Origin: Adiantum capillus-veneris
Lineage: Eukaryota; Streptophyta; Polypodiopsida; Polypodiales; Pteridaceae
Direction: 5' to 3'
DNA: 64,000 nt
Assembly (NCBI GenBank): GCA_014529385.2
Contig: CM043960.1
Coordinates: 125,279,043-125,343,042 of the forward strand
Positions 9,463 through 21,325 of the stretch are shown here, in pieces (the first letter of the stretch is position 1; the number at the start of each line of letters is the position of its first letter). The notes beneath the pieces were generated by a model that saw only the letters and a list, made by a program, of their open reading frames with translations, had not been told where the DNA came from and did not search any database. The position numbers and the translations under genes were made by a program.

Positions 9463-12402
9463 TCTGATTTTTTGACAAATAAAACACACCCTTTTCCTAT
9501 TCAATCTGTAAATATTTTTCCCAATTTCTTTTATGATAACCTTCTATATGTGAAAATGTGAGAACAAATAAAATTTAGTAACCCCTTTTGTTGCACTCAC
9601 GTGATAGTCACAAAATTATTAGGTGACACCCCCCCCCCCCCCCCCGAGAAAGGAACCCATCTTGACCTTGGTGTCGGTGGAATATTGGGGACGTTTCACA
9701 GACCAATAAGGAGAACTCCCTTGAGTTCTTTATCTTTCACATCGTTTTCCATCGTAGCTACACGTTTTGGCTATTGAAAAAGGTTTCCCTTGGTAAAGGG
9801 TTTTTCAATCAGCCCTCTTTGCCTTGGTCTCCATGTATGATCACGTTTTAATCATTTTACTGTACAAAAATTCCTGCTAATGGTGACATTCCATGTTGTA
9901 GACATAGAGATACACTTTCCATAAAAGGAAGTAGTTGAATGTATTTTTTGGGAGTAGCCTTCTCCCTCAATAAGATAGCAACCATACTCTAGAATGCATA
10001 ACAAATGTATCTCGGGTGGTCGAGCCTTTGAACTTTACCCCCAAATACAGGGCTCACAGAAACTCATAGATGTACATTGCTTTCCCTTGGAAGCTACATG
10101 AAGGGAAAGTTGGTGAGAACATCGAATTTCCCATAACATTTCATGAGCACTAACCCTTAATTAACACTAGGGTGGTAATGGGACATTTTTATGTCTTGTT
10201 AAGTCACCATTTTCTTGAATTATTCAAAAATTTTAAAAGTGAATTTTTCAGGTGCTATATATCCACAAAATTGCCTTATGAGCTGAAAAACACTAGTTAT
10301 TTTTTTGGAATATCGATCACACCATTAACCTTACTCTTGCACAACATTTCTCAACCTAAACAGTGTAAAAAAATGTGTCCTATTTTGGCCTTCTTTCAAA
10401 GTTTTACACTTATATCACTCTAAAATTCATGGTTGTGAGGTTTAGATTGCTAGAGGATTAGTTTTAGAAGGTCTCAACATGTTTTCATGCGTTTAGGGAG
10501 AATTAAGTATTCAATTTGAAAGTTATGACCAAATTACAAGAATTGCATAATCTTATTTTTTGGCCAAATTTAGTACTTTTATGATTTTTTTGGTGGCTTT
10601 CTTGATGTCCAAATGCAATTTTTGACTGTATAAGTAATATGTGTAGCATAAAGAAAATCCTCCTTGAGTTTTGGGGCACCTAATACCCTATATAGCATAG
10701 TATACGACGATGGTTGAGTTTTTCAATTGCAAAAGAATACGAGAAATTCTAGTGTAGCAAGTATAGCTTTCTCAATATTGCTAGTTTCTTAGGCCAGTTA
10801 TGTGCATTTTGTAGGTATTAACCAAATTTAATCATAAACTTCAAATTTGGCTAGACTCTTGAGTAGTTTATATGGGATTCTAAAGGTCATAATGCAAAAC
10901 CCAGTTTTTTCATGGTTGATGTATTTAGCACTCATCTCACTATCCACAAGATTCCACTTGGTAAGAGATCTATTAGTCTTTTTACACGCTCCATGGCTCC
11001 TTTTGAATCCAAAGGCCCACAGGGAACTAAGAAAACATGTACATAGTATTTGTATTGAGCGTTACTATAGAATGACAAAAATGTAACTTTTTTGTACCAG
11101 AGAGCATCCATGCAAGACGACGACTGCCCATGCTTTTCCCCCTCGTCCATCGCCCTTCTCCCCTGAGCTCCAATACCAGTCTAAGAGAATATGGACTAGC
11201 ACATACACATCTCCACCCAACGATGTCATATATAGGCACTTGGCTTGTTAAAAATAGGCCGTTTGTACTACCATAGGTGTGTCATGGCCCTTAGCTTGGC
11301 CCGTCTTACCCTAGGCCTGCCATCTGGTGTACAAAAATTTATGATGAGAAGAAGCCAATGCCTCCTTGTGGGCCAAATAATGATTTTTCAACTTACACGC
11401 AGAAAATTCAACTTCAATGTTGAGTAAAAAGAATGTTTCTCCTCTATGACGATGCACAAGAAGAGGAAGAAGATGATGATGATGAAGTTCCTTTTGCCTT
11501 TGTCACACCAAGTTCAAGACACCCAAGAAGAGGATGTTCCCCCCTTTTAGCAAGCAAGCCAATTCCAAAAGTTCCCCCTGTGTCATCCAATGAGATGGCA
11601 ATAAACAAGATCGTGTTCTCTCTCCTTCCCCCTTATCTACCCCTCCAATAGTCTTGTTCTTCCACACTCAGCAGTCTCTTTGCATGTGTTTCCCCTTTTT
11701 GACAAAAGTAATGGCTAAAATAGTAAAAGGTTTCTTTCTTATTTTATAGCATCCTTGATCCTAATCGGCCACACAACCACACACTCTCTAAGTCAAGCAA
11801 ACCAAGTTCCTCTTCATACCACATGTGACCATGGCATTAAGCCCTTGAATAGACGCATGGGAAAAACCCTAAGGGGGACCATGCCTATCAAGTTTCAAAC
11901 CAAAGTGTGAAACCTGCTTCAAATTGACAATGCTACCCCAACTATCAACATCGGTGGCCACCATAGGCAAGGAGCCTCAAGATCCTCAAGAGGGAGGCTC
12001 TCCTTTGAGATGCCTATGAAGTTCTCTTTAAATATATGTGCTCCCTAGTCAATCCCTCACAAGGCATATGGGATTAGTGCCCGCCACATGACAAACCCAT
12101 AAACTACTCCTCCAATTCACCCAAACCCTCCCATAGAAGCACCTATTTAACCTTCAAACTTGATCCAAGTCTCGATTCAAATTAAGTCCAAGAGCTAGCA
12201 TATCGGCACTTGCACAACAAATTCTCATCAAAAGGCTTCATAGGGGGGTTTCCAAGCTTTTGTACGTTGGTGTGTTCAATGCTATTCTAATTTGCAAGGA
12301 GAGTTCAAGTATTGAGATCCTTACTCTATGATGTCATAAGCATACCTATTCAAAACATATTAGTCATGATGTAAGGGGATCTTCTGGCAAGATTAAGAGA
12401 AA
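9463..12402. other. Gene-free interval between two CACTA elements
   Basis: About 2.9 kb without a credible gene. A run of about 16 C lies at 9630-9645. Open frames near 8860-9457 and 10172-11651 show no recognisable domain and have the composition of chance frames. The 12000-12300 stretch has the look of decayed repeat DNA, but I cannot name it. Confidence 0.55.
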
Positions 12403-12819
12403 TAACACTACAACATGGCTCGCAGAAATCGGTGCAAATATCGACAAAAAATAGTTAGTTCTAAAGCTAAAAAGCGCTGAAATAGGCCTCGGAAGCGACG
12501 TCGGTATCGTAACACCGGTATAAACACCAGTATATTAAGCGTCGGAATAAAACATGAAATGAGCACTGAAATATGCAATTAAATAATCGTCGGTAATACT
12601 ATAGCATATTCCGACACGGCTATCGAGGTCTATACTAATGCTTATACCGTACTCTATATCGACGACCAAACCTACAAAATTGTTTTGGGCAGAGAGGGCT
12701 GGGAACTGATGTTGCATGTATTGCAGCAAAAGAAAACAGCCCTCTCCGCCCAAAGGAAGAGTGCACAAGCAACCGCACTCCACCTACAAGTTGACGCTAA
12801 AGAGTGAGTGTATGGCAAT

Positions 12820-13150
12820 TAGCAAAATTGTAAGAGAAACATAACCACAAAAATCTTGATCATGGCATAACGGCATAAAGATTTTATAACCATAATTAAA
12901 ACATGAGCTGAAAAGCGCAAAACCATAAACATAACGTGTTTGCCATACCATAACCATTACCATAACTTACTTGTCATACCATAATCATAGCAGCCATACC
13001 ATCATTGCACAACCCTAACCATAACCATAACCATCACCATTACATGATTTCCATACCATTATAGCAAAACCATAACCTTAACTAGACTACCAAATCTTAA
13101 CCATAACATCTATGCCATACCATAAACCATAAACATAAGCACTACAAAAC
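12820..13150. repeat. Degenerate CCATAA-type repeat
   Basis: Irregular copies of ACCATAACCATAA and ATACCATAA interspersed with unrelated bases. It resembles a telomere-like hexamer only superficially and does not hold a fixed register. Confidence 0.7.
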
Positions 13151-13186
13151 TGTACATGTGCAAACAATCACTGAGTGAGAAGACCC

Positions 13187-13618
13187 TCATGGTAATGCCT
13201 CCGAGTCGACATCCTCTCCCTCCTCCTGCAGCTGGGTCAAAAGGGCCACAAGTCCATGCTTGTACCCATTCTTCTCCTCTCGGCGTGTCAAAAGACGCTC
13301 CATGGCAACTTCCTGCAAAATTATAGTTTAATCATTAGATAAATCTTCAAATAACATATTGAGGCGGTCCGGGGCGGGCAACAAGAAGAGCAACCTCTAG
13401 ACACCCTTCAAGGCTCCCGTGCTGCTCAATGGGGCTGGGGCACAACACAACACAAACCAAAACAACAAACCCACAGCCAAATCCCAACTACACAAGGGGC
13501 ACCACCTAGTTTAAGAGCGAACTAGGATGCAAAAGAGGAGAATCGTTAGAGCAACCCACAAACAAGCAAGGAATTTACACTAACCCTAACACCAATGGAA
13601 CACTCTCACACACTAAAA

Positions 13619-13686
<68 letters not shown>

Positions 13687-16658
13687 TGCTCGGGCTGCTT
13701 TGAAATGTATCGGCAATGATCAAGCAAACACAACTATATATTTAAGAAGGAGAGAGAAAGGGGGAGGGGGTGCTTGTTGCATTAATACCTTCTTACAAAT
13801 CTGTCATGAAAAATCAAAGTGAGATTAGTATTTGTTCAAAATAGCTTGCGTAAATTTCACCACAACACATCACAAGAAAAGCCACCCCAATCACTGTCTT
13901 AAGGCTAGGGGAGTCCTCTCCACCTTGTCGCCCTCTTACAGTATGTGGGATTTATGGCTAGATTGATGACAACACCAGAGACAAGCTATCAAGAACTTAA
14001 CAAAAAACACCAAGACACTTACGCATCATTGTTGTCCATTACTTCACGTTGGAAGGCAGACAAAGTATCCAAGCTTAGTCCAAATCCACCCTCCTTGATT
14101 CAGCAAATGTTGGGCTTACACTAGTAGGAGAAATGATAGATTTCCTACTCTCAATTGAATGATCACTCTCTCTCTTACAATGGCATAAAGTTCTCTTGCT
14201 AATCCCCTATTACAACACATGCACATGCATAACACAATGAGCTTCCACTCAAGAGCTCCTTCTAGAGAGGTTGAGCTTGGCTTCTCAAGCTATAGCATAG
14301 TGCTCTTGCTTATGGCTCCCCGTTTTGTGCTAGCTACACCCTCCTTTTATAGCAATTTTGAAGGCTAGGGTTACTCCTCTAACCATGGTTGGGTTAGATT
14401 TTCAGCAATTTATCTAATTTCTTTTGCTTGGAATTATCAAGAAGTTGGTGGGGAAAGAGAGAGGAGAGAAATGGAGGTGATAGGACTTTTCATAGTGGGT
14501 TAGTGTTAGTAGAGTTAGTATTAATTTACAAATGGAATTGGATATTTACAGTGGGAGTATCCATGTAGGATACAAATAAGGAAGAAAAACTCTTAAGAGG
14601 TAAGAAAAGGTGGATTTCTTACAAGGTTGATGCTCCAAGTGTCTTGAGTAGGGCCAATTTGGACGCTTGTTGACGGTCCACTAGCTTTGACGGTACATTT
14701 TTTCTCCACTCTTGACCTTCTTTGAGAGACAAGGTAATTGAAGCTGAGTAATCAACCACTTTAAGAGAAGAGGCTGAATTTTGTGGTTTTTTGATAGATA
14801 TGGGTAATTCGGAGGAGGAAAAATGAGACTAGGTGGTCAATTTTGGAATGGAATTGTGTGTGGGAGGTATGAGTTCACCATGGTTTCTCTTATTCTTCAA
14901 GGTTGAGGAGAAGGTGAGTAGTGTGCAGAGAGGAGTGGTGAGGGAGATGGGGATGATGAGTGGAGAAGTGTGTGTGAAAGAGGAAAATGATAAAGTGGAA
15001 GAGAGAGTGTGGCTGCATAGCATGGGAAAATTGGGGTCCACTAAAAAAATCATAGCTCACAGTTCGTAGCTCAAAAAAATATAAAAAAAATTTGAGGCAA
15101 AAGTTCAGCCCACGAGCTACAACTTTTGTTTGTATCACCTTTTCAAATTCGGAGAGCAAGTGAACTTTAAAAATTCAGCAAAACCGACCGTTTTTTTCCA
15201 CTGCAAAGGTCCTTGTGGGGTCCTTCTTTGGATGATTCTTTTGAATACCTCCAAGAGTGAGCCCTCCATAGTGCATGTATGCATGCCACCTACCCTTGAC
15301 CTTATTTGGTAGGTCTATAATTGAAGATATTGTTGAGATTAGGATATAAGTGAATAGTACAACTAAGAAAATCAAATATTGAGGGGTCTAAAAAATATGT
15401 ACATGTCAAATATAAATAATATAAGTGGAAAAAATATAAAGGGGTCAAAAGAAATCTCTCTCATTATGAGGCTACCATAAAATGATAAATATTTTTGGTG
15501 TTCTAATTTTTTAGAAAAAAACAAAATAGATGTAGGAAGGGAAAAATCAAAATAGTGAAAAAATATACACATAAATAAAACTAGGTTTTTTGGATTTTTG
15601 TTGGGGTGGAGTTACACCAAATATAAGAGAAGCTTACATGAAAATATTTCTATATGGAATAAAGAGTATGAAAAATGGTAAGAAAAAATTGTGGTAATGG
15701 TGAGGCAATGTACAGAGTATAAATAACACACACCTAGGTAGAAATATTTAAATAAATACCAAAATAATTATGAAAAAATCTTTTATTTAAGCTCTATATA
15801 TAAAGAAATATTTACATACGCATGGGCCATAATATACTTATATTTTTTTATTTTTATTTTTATTTTTTTTGGCTCAACTAGCCCAATGACTAGCTAATTG
15901 AGGGTTTTTTAAGAAGATATGGGAAAAGTCCCGTGACTCACGCACGCCTATGTACAGTGAAATGGTAGGGATAGCCACAGTGTTTGGGTGATTTTGGTAG
16001 GGTGAGGTAACTCACTGTGGTAATTACAAAGAGCCGAAAAATGGCTATCAATATATATTCTCCAAATTTAAAGCATACGTATAATACTTACAAACTCATG
16101 TCGAAGCGTATCGTAACCTCCACTCCCAAGATGTGACGCTCCAACAGACTCCAAACGTGCTCTGGCTGCTGCTGAAATCTCTAAGGATTGTCTTGTGTCT
16201 CTCATGCAATCCCCGCCCACTCCTCTGCGTCCAACCATGCTAGCTTGGGATTTCCGTCATTGTACCTGTCTCTTGCCGCTGACCAATGGTGTGACATTAT
16301 AGACTTTGCCATTCTCAAAATCCAAGGGTTCGAGACTGGATCGTACCCCTCTGTCGGCATGTACTCTCTCTGAATGGCCTCGACGATGTAGTTCTTTCTT
16401 TCAACATCAAGGTTATCCCAAACCTCCATCATAGAGTGACCAAACTGAATCGTGTAGAGCTGTTGAATCCTCTGTCGCATGGCCTTTCCGACCCTATCTA
16501 CCAGAATAGCCCCATCCCTGCTCTTGTACACCTTGCTAGGATCATGCTCGTGTGATCCCCAAGGTGTACATGGTGTACCAATTGGTGAACTATCTACTGA
16601 AGAGAGTGGTGGATACTCTCTTGGTGGTGTGGACGCATCGGTAAACGTTCCAAGGATT
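13187..16658 (-). pseudogene. CACTA accessory transposase (Ptta/En-Spm-like), two exons with a 2.8 kb intron
   Basis: Reverse strand. The main exon (16658 to 16092) encodes a proline/serine-rich lead-in, VYKSRDGAILVDRVGKAMRQ, MMEVWDNLDVERKNYIVEAI, PWILRMAKSIMSHHW, LAWLDAEEWAGIA, a stop near 16202, then ARARLESVGASHLGSGGYDT and LRHEF directly before GTAAGT (16091-16086). This matches the ASFEADF/GTAAGT junction of the copy at 8195-8401. The last exon (13312 to 13187) follows a TTTTGCAG acceptor and reads EVAMERLLTRREEKNGYKHG to EALP and TGA, matching the terminal exon type of the first element. The 16092-16658 part is nearly open, with one in-frame stop. It was probably the DNA-binding partner of TNP2. 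The domain name is inferred from pattern, not from a search. Confidence 0.62.
13313..16091. other. Large intron or nested insertion inside the accessory transposase
   Basis: Bounded by matching reverse-strand splice signals. It contains a 62-bp (GA)n tract (13621-13682), a reverse TATA-like CTATAAAAGG near 14345, and AT-rich sequence after 15060. It may hold a decayed LTR element, but I could not find its ends. No gene seen. Confidence 0.5.
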
Positions 16659-16907
16659 TAATATTTACGTAATGACAACAAATTTTGTGTGATCACAAGG
16701 TCTTATTAACACATTTACATGATTACACTAAACATGATTACAAAGAATCCGTTTAAGGGCGACTTGCAAACCCACTAAATTCCCGTCGGGCTTTTCCATT
16801 TTCCCTGCGAGCCTGTCGGGAATACTAAAAAGCCGGACGGGCTCGCAGAATTATATATATGCGGGCCGGATCGGGCCTGCTGGGTGTTATTTCTTGCTTT
16901 CATCTTC

Positions 16908-16913
<6 letters not shown>

Positions 16914-16992
<79 letters not shown>

Positions 16993-17090
16993 GTCATGTG
17001 GGAGCGTGCTCTGCGTCGCAGTGCGCGTCAGCAATGGAGTACTTGATCACACGATCCGGGTATGTGTTGTGTGTGTGTGTGTGTGTGTGT
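16914..17090. repeat. (GT)n(GA)n and (GT)n microsatellites
   Basis: A short GT run and then (GA)n at about 16922-16988, plus (GT)n at about 17069-17090 lying between the first two hairpins of the array. Confidence 0.95.
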
Positions 17091-17602
17091 ATTGTGTGGT
17101 AGCGTGCCTTTTGTCGTATTGCGCGGCAGTGATAAGGTACCTTACCACACAATGGGAGTGTGTGTGTAAGCTATCCTATGGAACAATGCTTATCACGGGG
17201 GCTTCACCTCGATGACGGGGGGAAGATGGTGTCCTTGTGGTAGGTATTGGCTTACTGTCTAGGTACTACGTCGGTAACACGGCGAATCTAGTATCCTTAT
17301 GGTAAGTCAACTTCCCTTCCCCTTACCCAAAAAAAATATGGGCATCGATCGGTAACGCGGCTATATGATGTTCGTATGCAAGCCATTATTTCTCCTTAGA
17401 TTCAGGTGGCACTCGATCAATAACGCGGTTAATAGAGTGTCGTTTATTAGAAGCATCTGTTTTTGCATAAATGTGGCGTTCAAGTTGTTAACCCAACCAT
17501 ACGAACGTCATATAATTTGGATGTGCATGTGCAGTTAATTTTTTAAGTATTAAGAATATGAAATACTTGGTCGGTAACGTGGCTGTGAAGAGTATTTCAT
17601 AT
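16996..17602 (+). repeat. Array of seven hairpins with shared loop motif and differing stems
   Basis: Seven inverted repeats: H1 16997-17051, H2 17091-17153, H3 17247-17310, H4 17336-17377, H5 17404-17445, H6 17471-17513, H7 17556-17602. Loops are 20-25 nt and share a core near GTCGGTAACGCGGC: H3 GTCGGTAACACGGCG, H4 GATCGGTAACGCGGC, H5 GATCAATAACGCGGT, H6 GTTGTTAACCCAACC, H7 GGTCGGTAACGTGGC; H1 and H2 are more diverged (GTCGCAGTGCGCG, GTCGTATTGCGCGG). Stems are different sequences yet paired: H2 pairs 19 of 20, H4, H5 and H6 pair 11 each, H7 pairs 12, H3 has 12 plus 7 pairs around a 3x3 internal loop. By hand count about 18 pairs are G.T and only one opposed position is A.C, which points to an RNA from the + strand. 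H4, H5 and H6 start 68 and 67 nt apart. It lies between a reverse transposase gene and a forward kinase-like gene. Function unknown. Confidence 0.75.
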
Positions 17603-17703
17603 ACAAAATGTATATTGAATTGTTTGATTTTGTTGTTTTTAGCTATCCATATGAAATTATATACTAGCTAATCATATTCACAAGAATAATTTATTCATCA
17701 ATC

Positions 17704-17975
17704 ATCGCTATTTTAAATGCTCCGTTTATATAATTTATATGCAAAAAAGTATTTGCACACAAATTGCATGTTAAATATTCTTTTTTATCTTTTTAAAGGA
17801 CCTCAAGCATTATCGCTATTTTTAATGCTTCATTTACATAAATTCTCTGTAAAAAAGAATTTGCACATAATTTGCATGTTAAATATTCTTTTGTATTTTT
17901 TTAAAGAGCATCAATTATCATCGCTTTTTTGATTGCTACATTTACATAAATTCTATGTAAAAAAGTAACACAATT
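17704..17975. repeat. 108-bp tandem repeat, about 2.5 copies
   Basis: The landmark ATCGCTATTTT-like sequence recurs at 17704, 17812 and 17920, an exact 108-bp step. Each copy continues with TTTACATAAATTCTATGTAA-like and TTTGCATGTTAAATATTC-like segments. AT-rich and non-coding, located 0.4 kb upstream of the kinase-like gene. Confidence 0.85.
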
Positions 17976-18361
17976 TGCTAGTCCAATTTGTATACTTCCA
18001 ATGTTTTAAATGTTATTGAAGTTTTTAAGTCGGTGTGTGCTTTGTTTGAACTAGTATGTGCGCACGGAGAAAAATATAAGTTAAAAATTCAATATATGCT
18101 GAAATGTGCAGACTGTTAACATGCATTGTTTGATCTGAATTAAGTTCTTATAAACCACTCGTTTGATCTGCATTTTATACGTGTAATAGATTTTAATTTT
18201 AAGTGAAGATTTTTTTCAATTTTTATCAATATTTCCTTGTACATTTCTTAAAGTCTTCAAGTGGTGGTTAAGGGTTTGCCTGAAATAGTGTGAGAGTGTT
18301 AATGTCATTCGCAACCATGGATTTGTATTTGATTTGTTGTTTTCTATTGTCCAGTGCAAAT

Positions 18362-19877
18362 ATGACGCCAGATCAAAAGAAAATTATTATGCGTGCCATT
18401 CGTAAAGAATTTATTTTGGCAATCTCATCATGTGTAGATGATCGCATACAGCAGATTAGTGAGAGCGATGTCTTCATCAAAGACCTCACTAGCGCTATAT
18501 GGGAGAACACAGAGCGCAAGCTGCGAGTTGAAGGCCAATACGAGTTGTCGATTCCAACAGGGATTCGAGAATTTGACCCCCACCACAAGGTTAGGACAAC
18601 GTTGGGCAATATGAAAGTATGTTGCAAAGACTTAAAGGAAGATATCCCACCTATTTGCGACGTGTCAAAATTAGAGATCTTGGATAAATTGTGAAAAAAA
18701 CAGAAGGTAAAGATGAAGCGTGTGAAAGCACAGGACCAAGCAGCCTTACCCAAGAGATTGAAGATGGCCCAAGTTGCGCAAACAACTTTGGGAGGTCGAT
18801 CCGATGCTAGGGGCACCGGCACAATCATGCGCATGGCATTGAATGAAAAGTGCGCTCATCTTGTCAGCATCCCTCATGAAGCCTTGGTAGAAGGTATGAG
18901 GATTGGAGCAGGCTCCTTTGGTGTGTGTGCATTGTACACCATCAAAGGCATCTCCTTTTTGCCAGACCACATTACATATGTGGGAAAATGATACAAGGGA
19001 GGGAGTGAGGCAAAATTTGACAGCTTTTAGATAGAGCAAGGAATAAAAACGTTTCACCCCTCCATTGTATGGTGCATGGCTTTACTACCGAAGCTCCTTG
19101 GATCACAATATTCCCATACTACAGTGGGGGTATCGTGGGCGACATGATATGCCGCTTACCTTTCGCTCATGGATTGTTCAGACGACACATGCACAGGCTA
19201 CAATGACTGGAGGTCATTGCATGTAGCAAATCTTATGTACAAGAGATAGACACGCTGCGAATCAAAGCAATGATCGAGAAAATGCCAGCCATTTGTCACG
19301 CCTTAATCGACGGCGTTGCGGTTGCCCACTCGGCCGGTATAATGCACAGTGACCTGCACCCATTCAACATAATGTTAGACTTTACTCGTGCCAATAAACC
19401 CTGCGTCAGCATCATTGATTGGGGTATGATGCTTAGAACACAAGCTAAGCATGCATCAATTAATTATCTGCATCCATGCGCACACTCAGACTCTACATTT
19501 TCGATGCGTAGAGAGCAAGGAATGCTGAGATGGCTAAGCGACCGTGGATTACTCCCAAACTATACGATCCATGGTGCACATATGCATACACAAAAGCGAG
19601 CAACATTTATGCATTGGGCTACCTATTCGACATGCTAGTAGATTTTTGGAGTGTAGCCATAAAAAATTATTTTCCAGGAGAAGTTTTTCACCACCCAGAC
19701 GAAGATGTTATGAGGGCTATTCGAATTAAAGTAGATTGTTAGATGAAGTTAAAAGATCGGGAACAAAGAAGAAATGCTTCTGACGTGTTGATATTTTTCA
19801 AAGAACATTTATTCACAAACCCTAACCTTGTCCAACGTCCCCTTGTTGAACTTGCACAATCATTTTATCCGATTTAA
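18362..19877 (+). pseudogene. Protein-kinase-like gene, frameshifted
   Basis: An N-terminal region of about 110 residues without recognisable domain (MTPDQKKIIMRAIRKEF...SKLEILDKL, stop at 18692-18694) is followed by a basic linker and a kinase fold: glycine loop GAGSFGVCALY (about 18908), hinge-like FTTEAPWITIFPYYSGG (about 19083), catalytic loop HSDLHPFNIML (about 19345; Asp and Asn kept, Arg replaced by Ser), DWG in place of DFG (about 19418), and YTKASNIYALGYLFDML (about 19583), a typical helix-F segment. The C-lobe ends at a TAA at 19875-19877. Stops at 18692, near 18989, 19028 and 19204, and a frame change near 19528, make it non-functional as read. The ATG at 18362 is chosen because the preceding in-frame residues look random. 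Placement between CACTA and hAT sequence suggests a captured host gene or element cargo. Confidence 0.72.
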
Positions 19878-20179
19878 ATATTTCCATGATATACATATGT
19901 CTTGTCCAGGGTATTCTATTTTTTATTAAAGTGTATTATCTGGTTTGAAGTGGTTCACCTAATTGAGTCAATTATCTTTAGTCATTTCAAATTTGTCATG
20001 TTGAGTGTCAGTATTTCAAATTTGCCTTGTGGTTCAATTAGTCGCATTTGTTGTGGTTTGATTTAGTGGATTTTGATGTCTTTTGTAGTGAACAAGAAGT
20101 TGCTATCTTATCATGAGAATATATATTTGCCAATGATATTGAATATTTGTCTATCTGTTGATTGTAGCTCTAAGAGAAA

Positions 20180-21070
20180 ATGGCCGATGAAGAACAAGAT
20201 ATTGGCACCTAATCACTACCCGATGATCAACAATGAGTGGCTGTTAATGCATTTCAACGCATGAAGTCTCGAGCACATAGTATGTCAGCACAACAAGCGA
20301 CGCGTACTGCTTGACGACTCTCAAAATGGGAAAATCAAAACCACATGCAATGAAAAAAGATCAATAAAGAAGTGACAAAGGACATGATCAAGACAATATG
20401 GCCATGTGAGGACACAGAGATCAAGAAAGGAAGGTGGAAGGTTTTGAAGTGCAACCATGATCCGATCAAAGAAAATGCTGAGAGGATTTATTTGGAGGTT
20501 TATGGCCATCCCATGCACAATGCAGATAGTGCGCTATATTTTGCAAAAATGTTATATGTTCACTTTGTGCAACAGTGACCAGCAGACTTCTAGTCAAAGG
20601 AGACATCTCTTGCCACTCATGATTTAAGGGAGAGTTGTGTCACTTTCACCCGAGATGAGTTGGCATTGATAGTGGAAGGAACCGTCCTATATTTAAAGAG
20701 AGAGAAGGATATTTACGCGACACAATTGGCAGAGAAAGATGCAAAAATAAAACGGCTTTCTATAGCCACCCAGACACCTCAACCCTCACAAGTCCGGATG
20801 GAGAAAAGCATTCACCGCTTAAGATAGGATGTTCAAAATCTGACACAGCGAGTGAATCCAACACCTGTACAAGGGACACACATCACTCACCTTGTCATGC
20901 ATCTAGATTTGGTCCCCTCGTCTACTTCAGATGCATACTCATCTTCCCAATGTTCAGTTTGCTACAAGAATTTTGATGGATGGAGTGAATATTATACATT
21001 GACATGTGGTCATTATTATCATTTTGTTTTTCTTATTCGTTTAATGCAAAATAGTAGTCAAGCGCAATCT
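20180..21070 (+). pseudogene. RING-finger-like protein gene, decayed
   Basis: From ATG 20180 (MADEEQDIG) several short in-frame pieces can be followed through stops: VTKDMIKTIWPCEDTEIKKG, KENAERIYLEVYGHPMHNAD (about 20470), ESCVTFTRDELALIVEGT (about 20632), a charged coiled-coil-like part (LKREKDIYATQLAEKDAKIK, about 20695) and CSVCYKNFDGWSEYYTLTCG followed by HYYH (about 20957). The last is the first half of a C3HC4/C3H2C3 RING; the second zinc-ligand half is missing. RING proteins are usually ubiquitin ligases. It lies 0.3 kb behind the kinase-like gene in the same direction, so the two may have formed one cassette. Coding fragments are too broken for a confident family name. Confidence 0.5.
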
Positions 21071-21325
21071 GTTCACAAGATATTCCACAAGGAATATATA
21101 TTATGTTTGGCATGGCAAACGAGTATAAATTCAAGCAAGGCCGCCAAGATATCCCTAGCACAATTAGAAATCTGTTTGATAAGCAAGATGTTGCTTCACA
21201 GCAACACAATTGAGATCGACAAACTATGTACAATCACGAATATGAAGCATTGTAATTACTCAAAACACATTTTAATACAAGGTCTTTTACAATGGTTTTT
21301 GACATTTACTCGTTCTACTCTCAAG

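Larger units (their letters stand above)
12406..16658. mobile_element. Second CACTA element, left end and reverse gene (right end not found)
   Basis: CACTACAACATGG begins at 12406, preceded by TAA as the possible target triplet, and is followed by subterminal GTCGGTA/TACCG-like motifs (12435-12680). The reverse accessory transposase gene ending at 13187 supports the assignment, because the CACTA start lies just past its 3' end. I searched to about 24.6 kb for the inverse of this terminus and did not find it, so the right boundary is unknown. The feature end given is only the end of recognisable transposase coding sequence. Confidence 0.6.

Noticed and set aside
9630-9645. Poly-C and poly-G runs (also 3617-3635, 59988-60006) as functional G-quadruplex sites
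   Set aside because: Single homopolymer runs are as easily explained by slippage or assembly; no repeated G-tract pattern surrounds them.
12820-13150. Interstitial telomere repeat
   Set aside because: The hexamer is CCATAA-like, irregular and out of register, not a run of the plant telomere unit.
16776-16800. CACTAAATTCCCGTCGGGC as another CACTA terminus
   Set aside because: No inverse partner or target duplication was found, and CACTA strings occur often by chance here.
16996-17602. Hammerhead ribozyme or tRNA-like elements
   Set aside because: The hammerhead core strings (CTGATGA and GAAA) are not present in the loops and no cloverleaf can be drawn.
20074-20089. Right end of the second CACTA element (GATGTCTTTTGTAGTG)
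   Set aside because: Only the first eight bases of the inverse match CACTACAACATGG and the flanking triplets disagree (TAA versus AAC).
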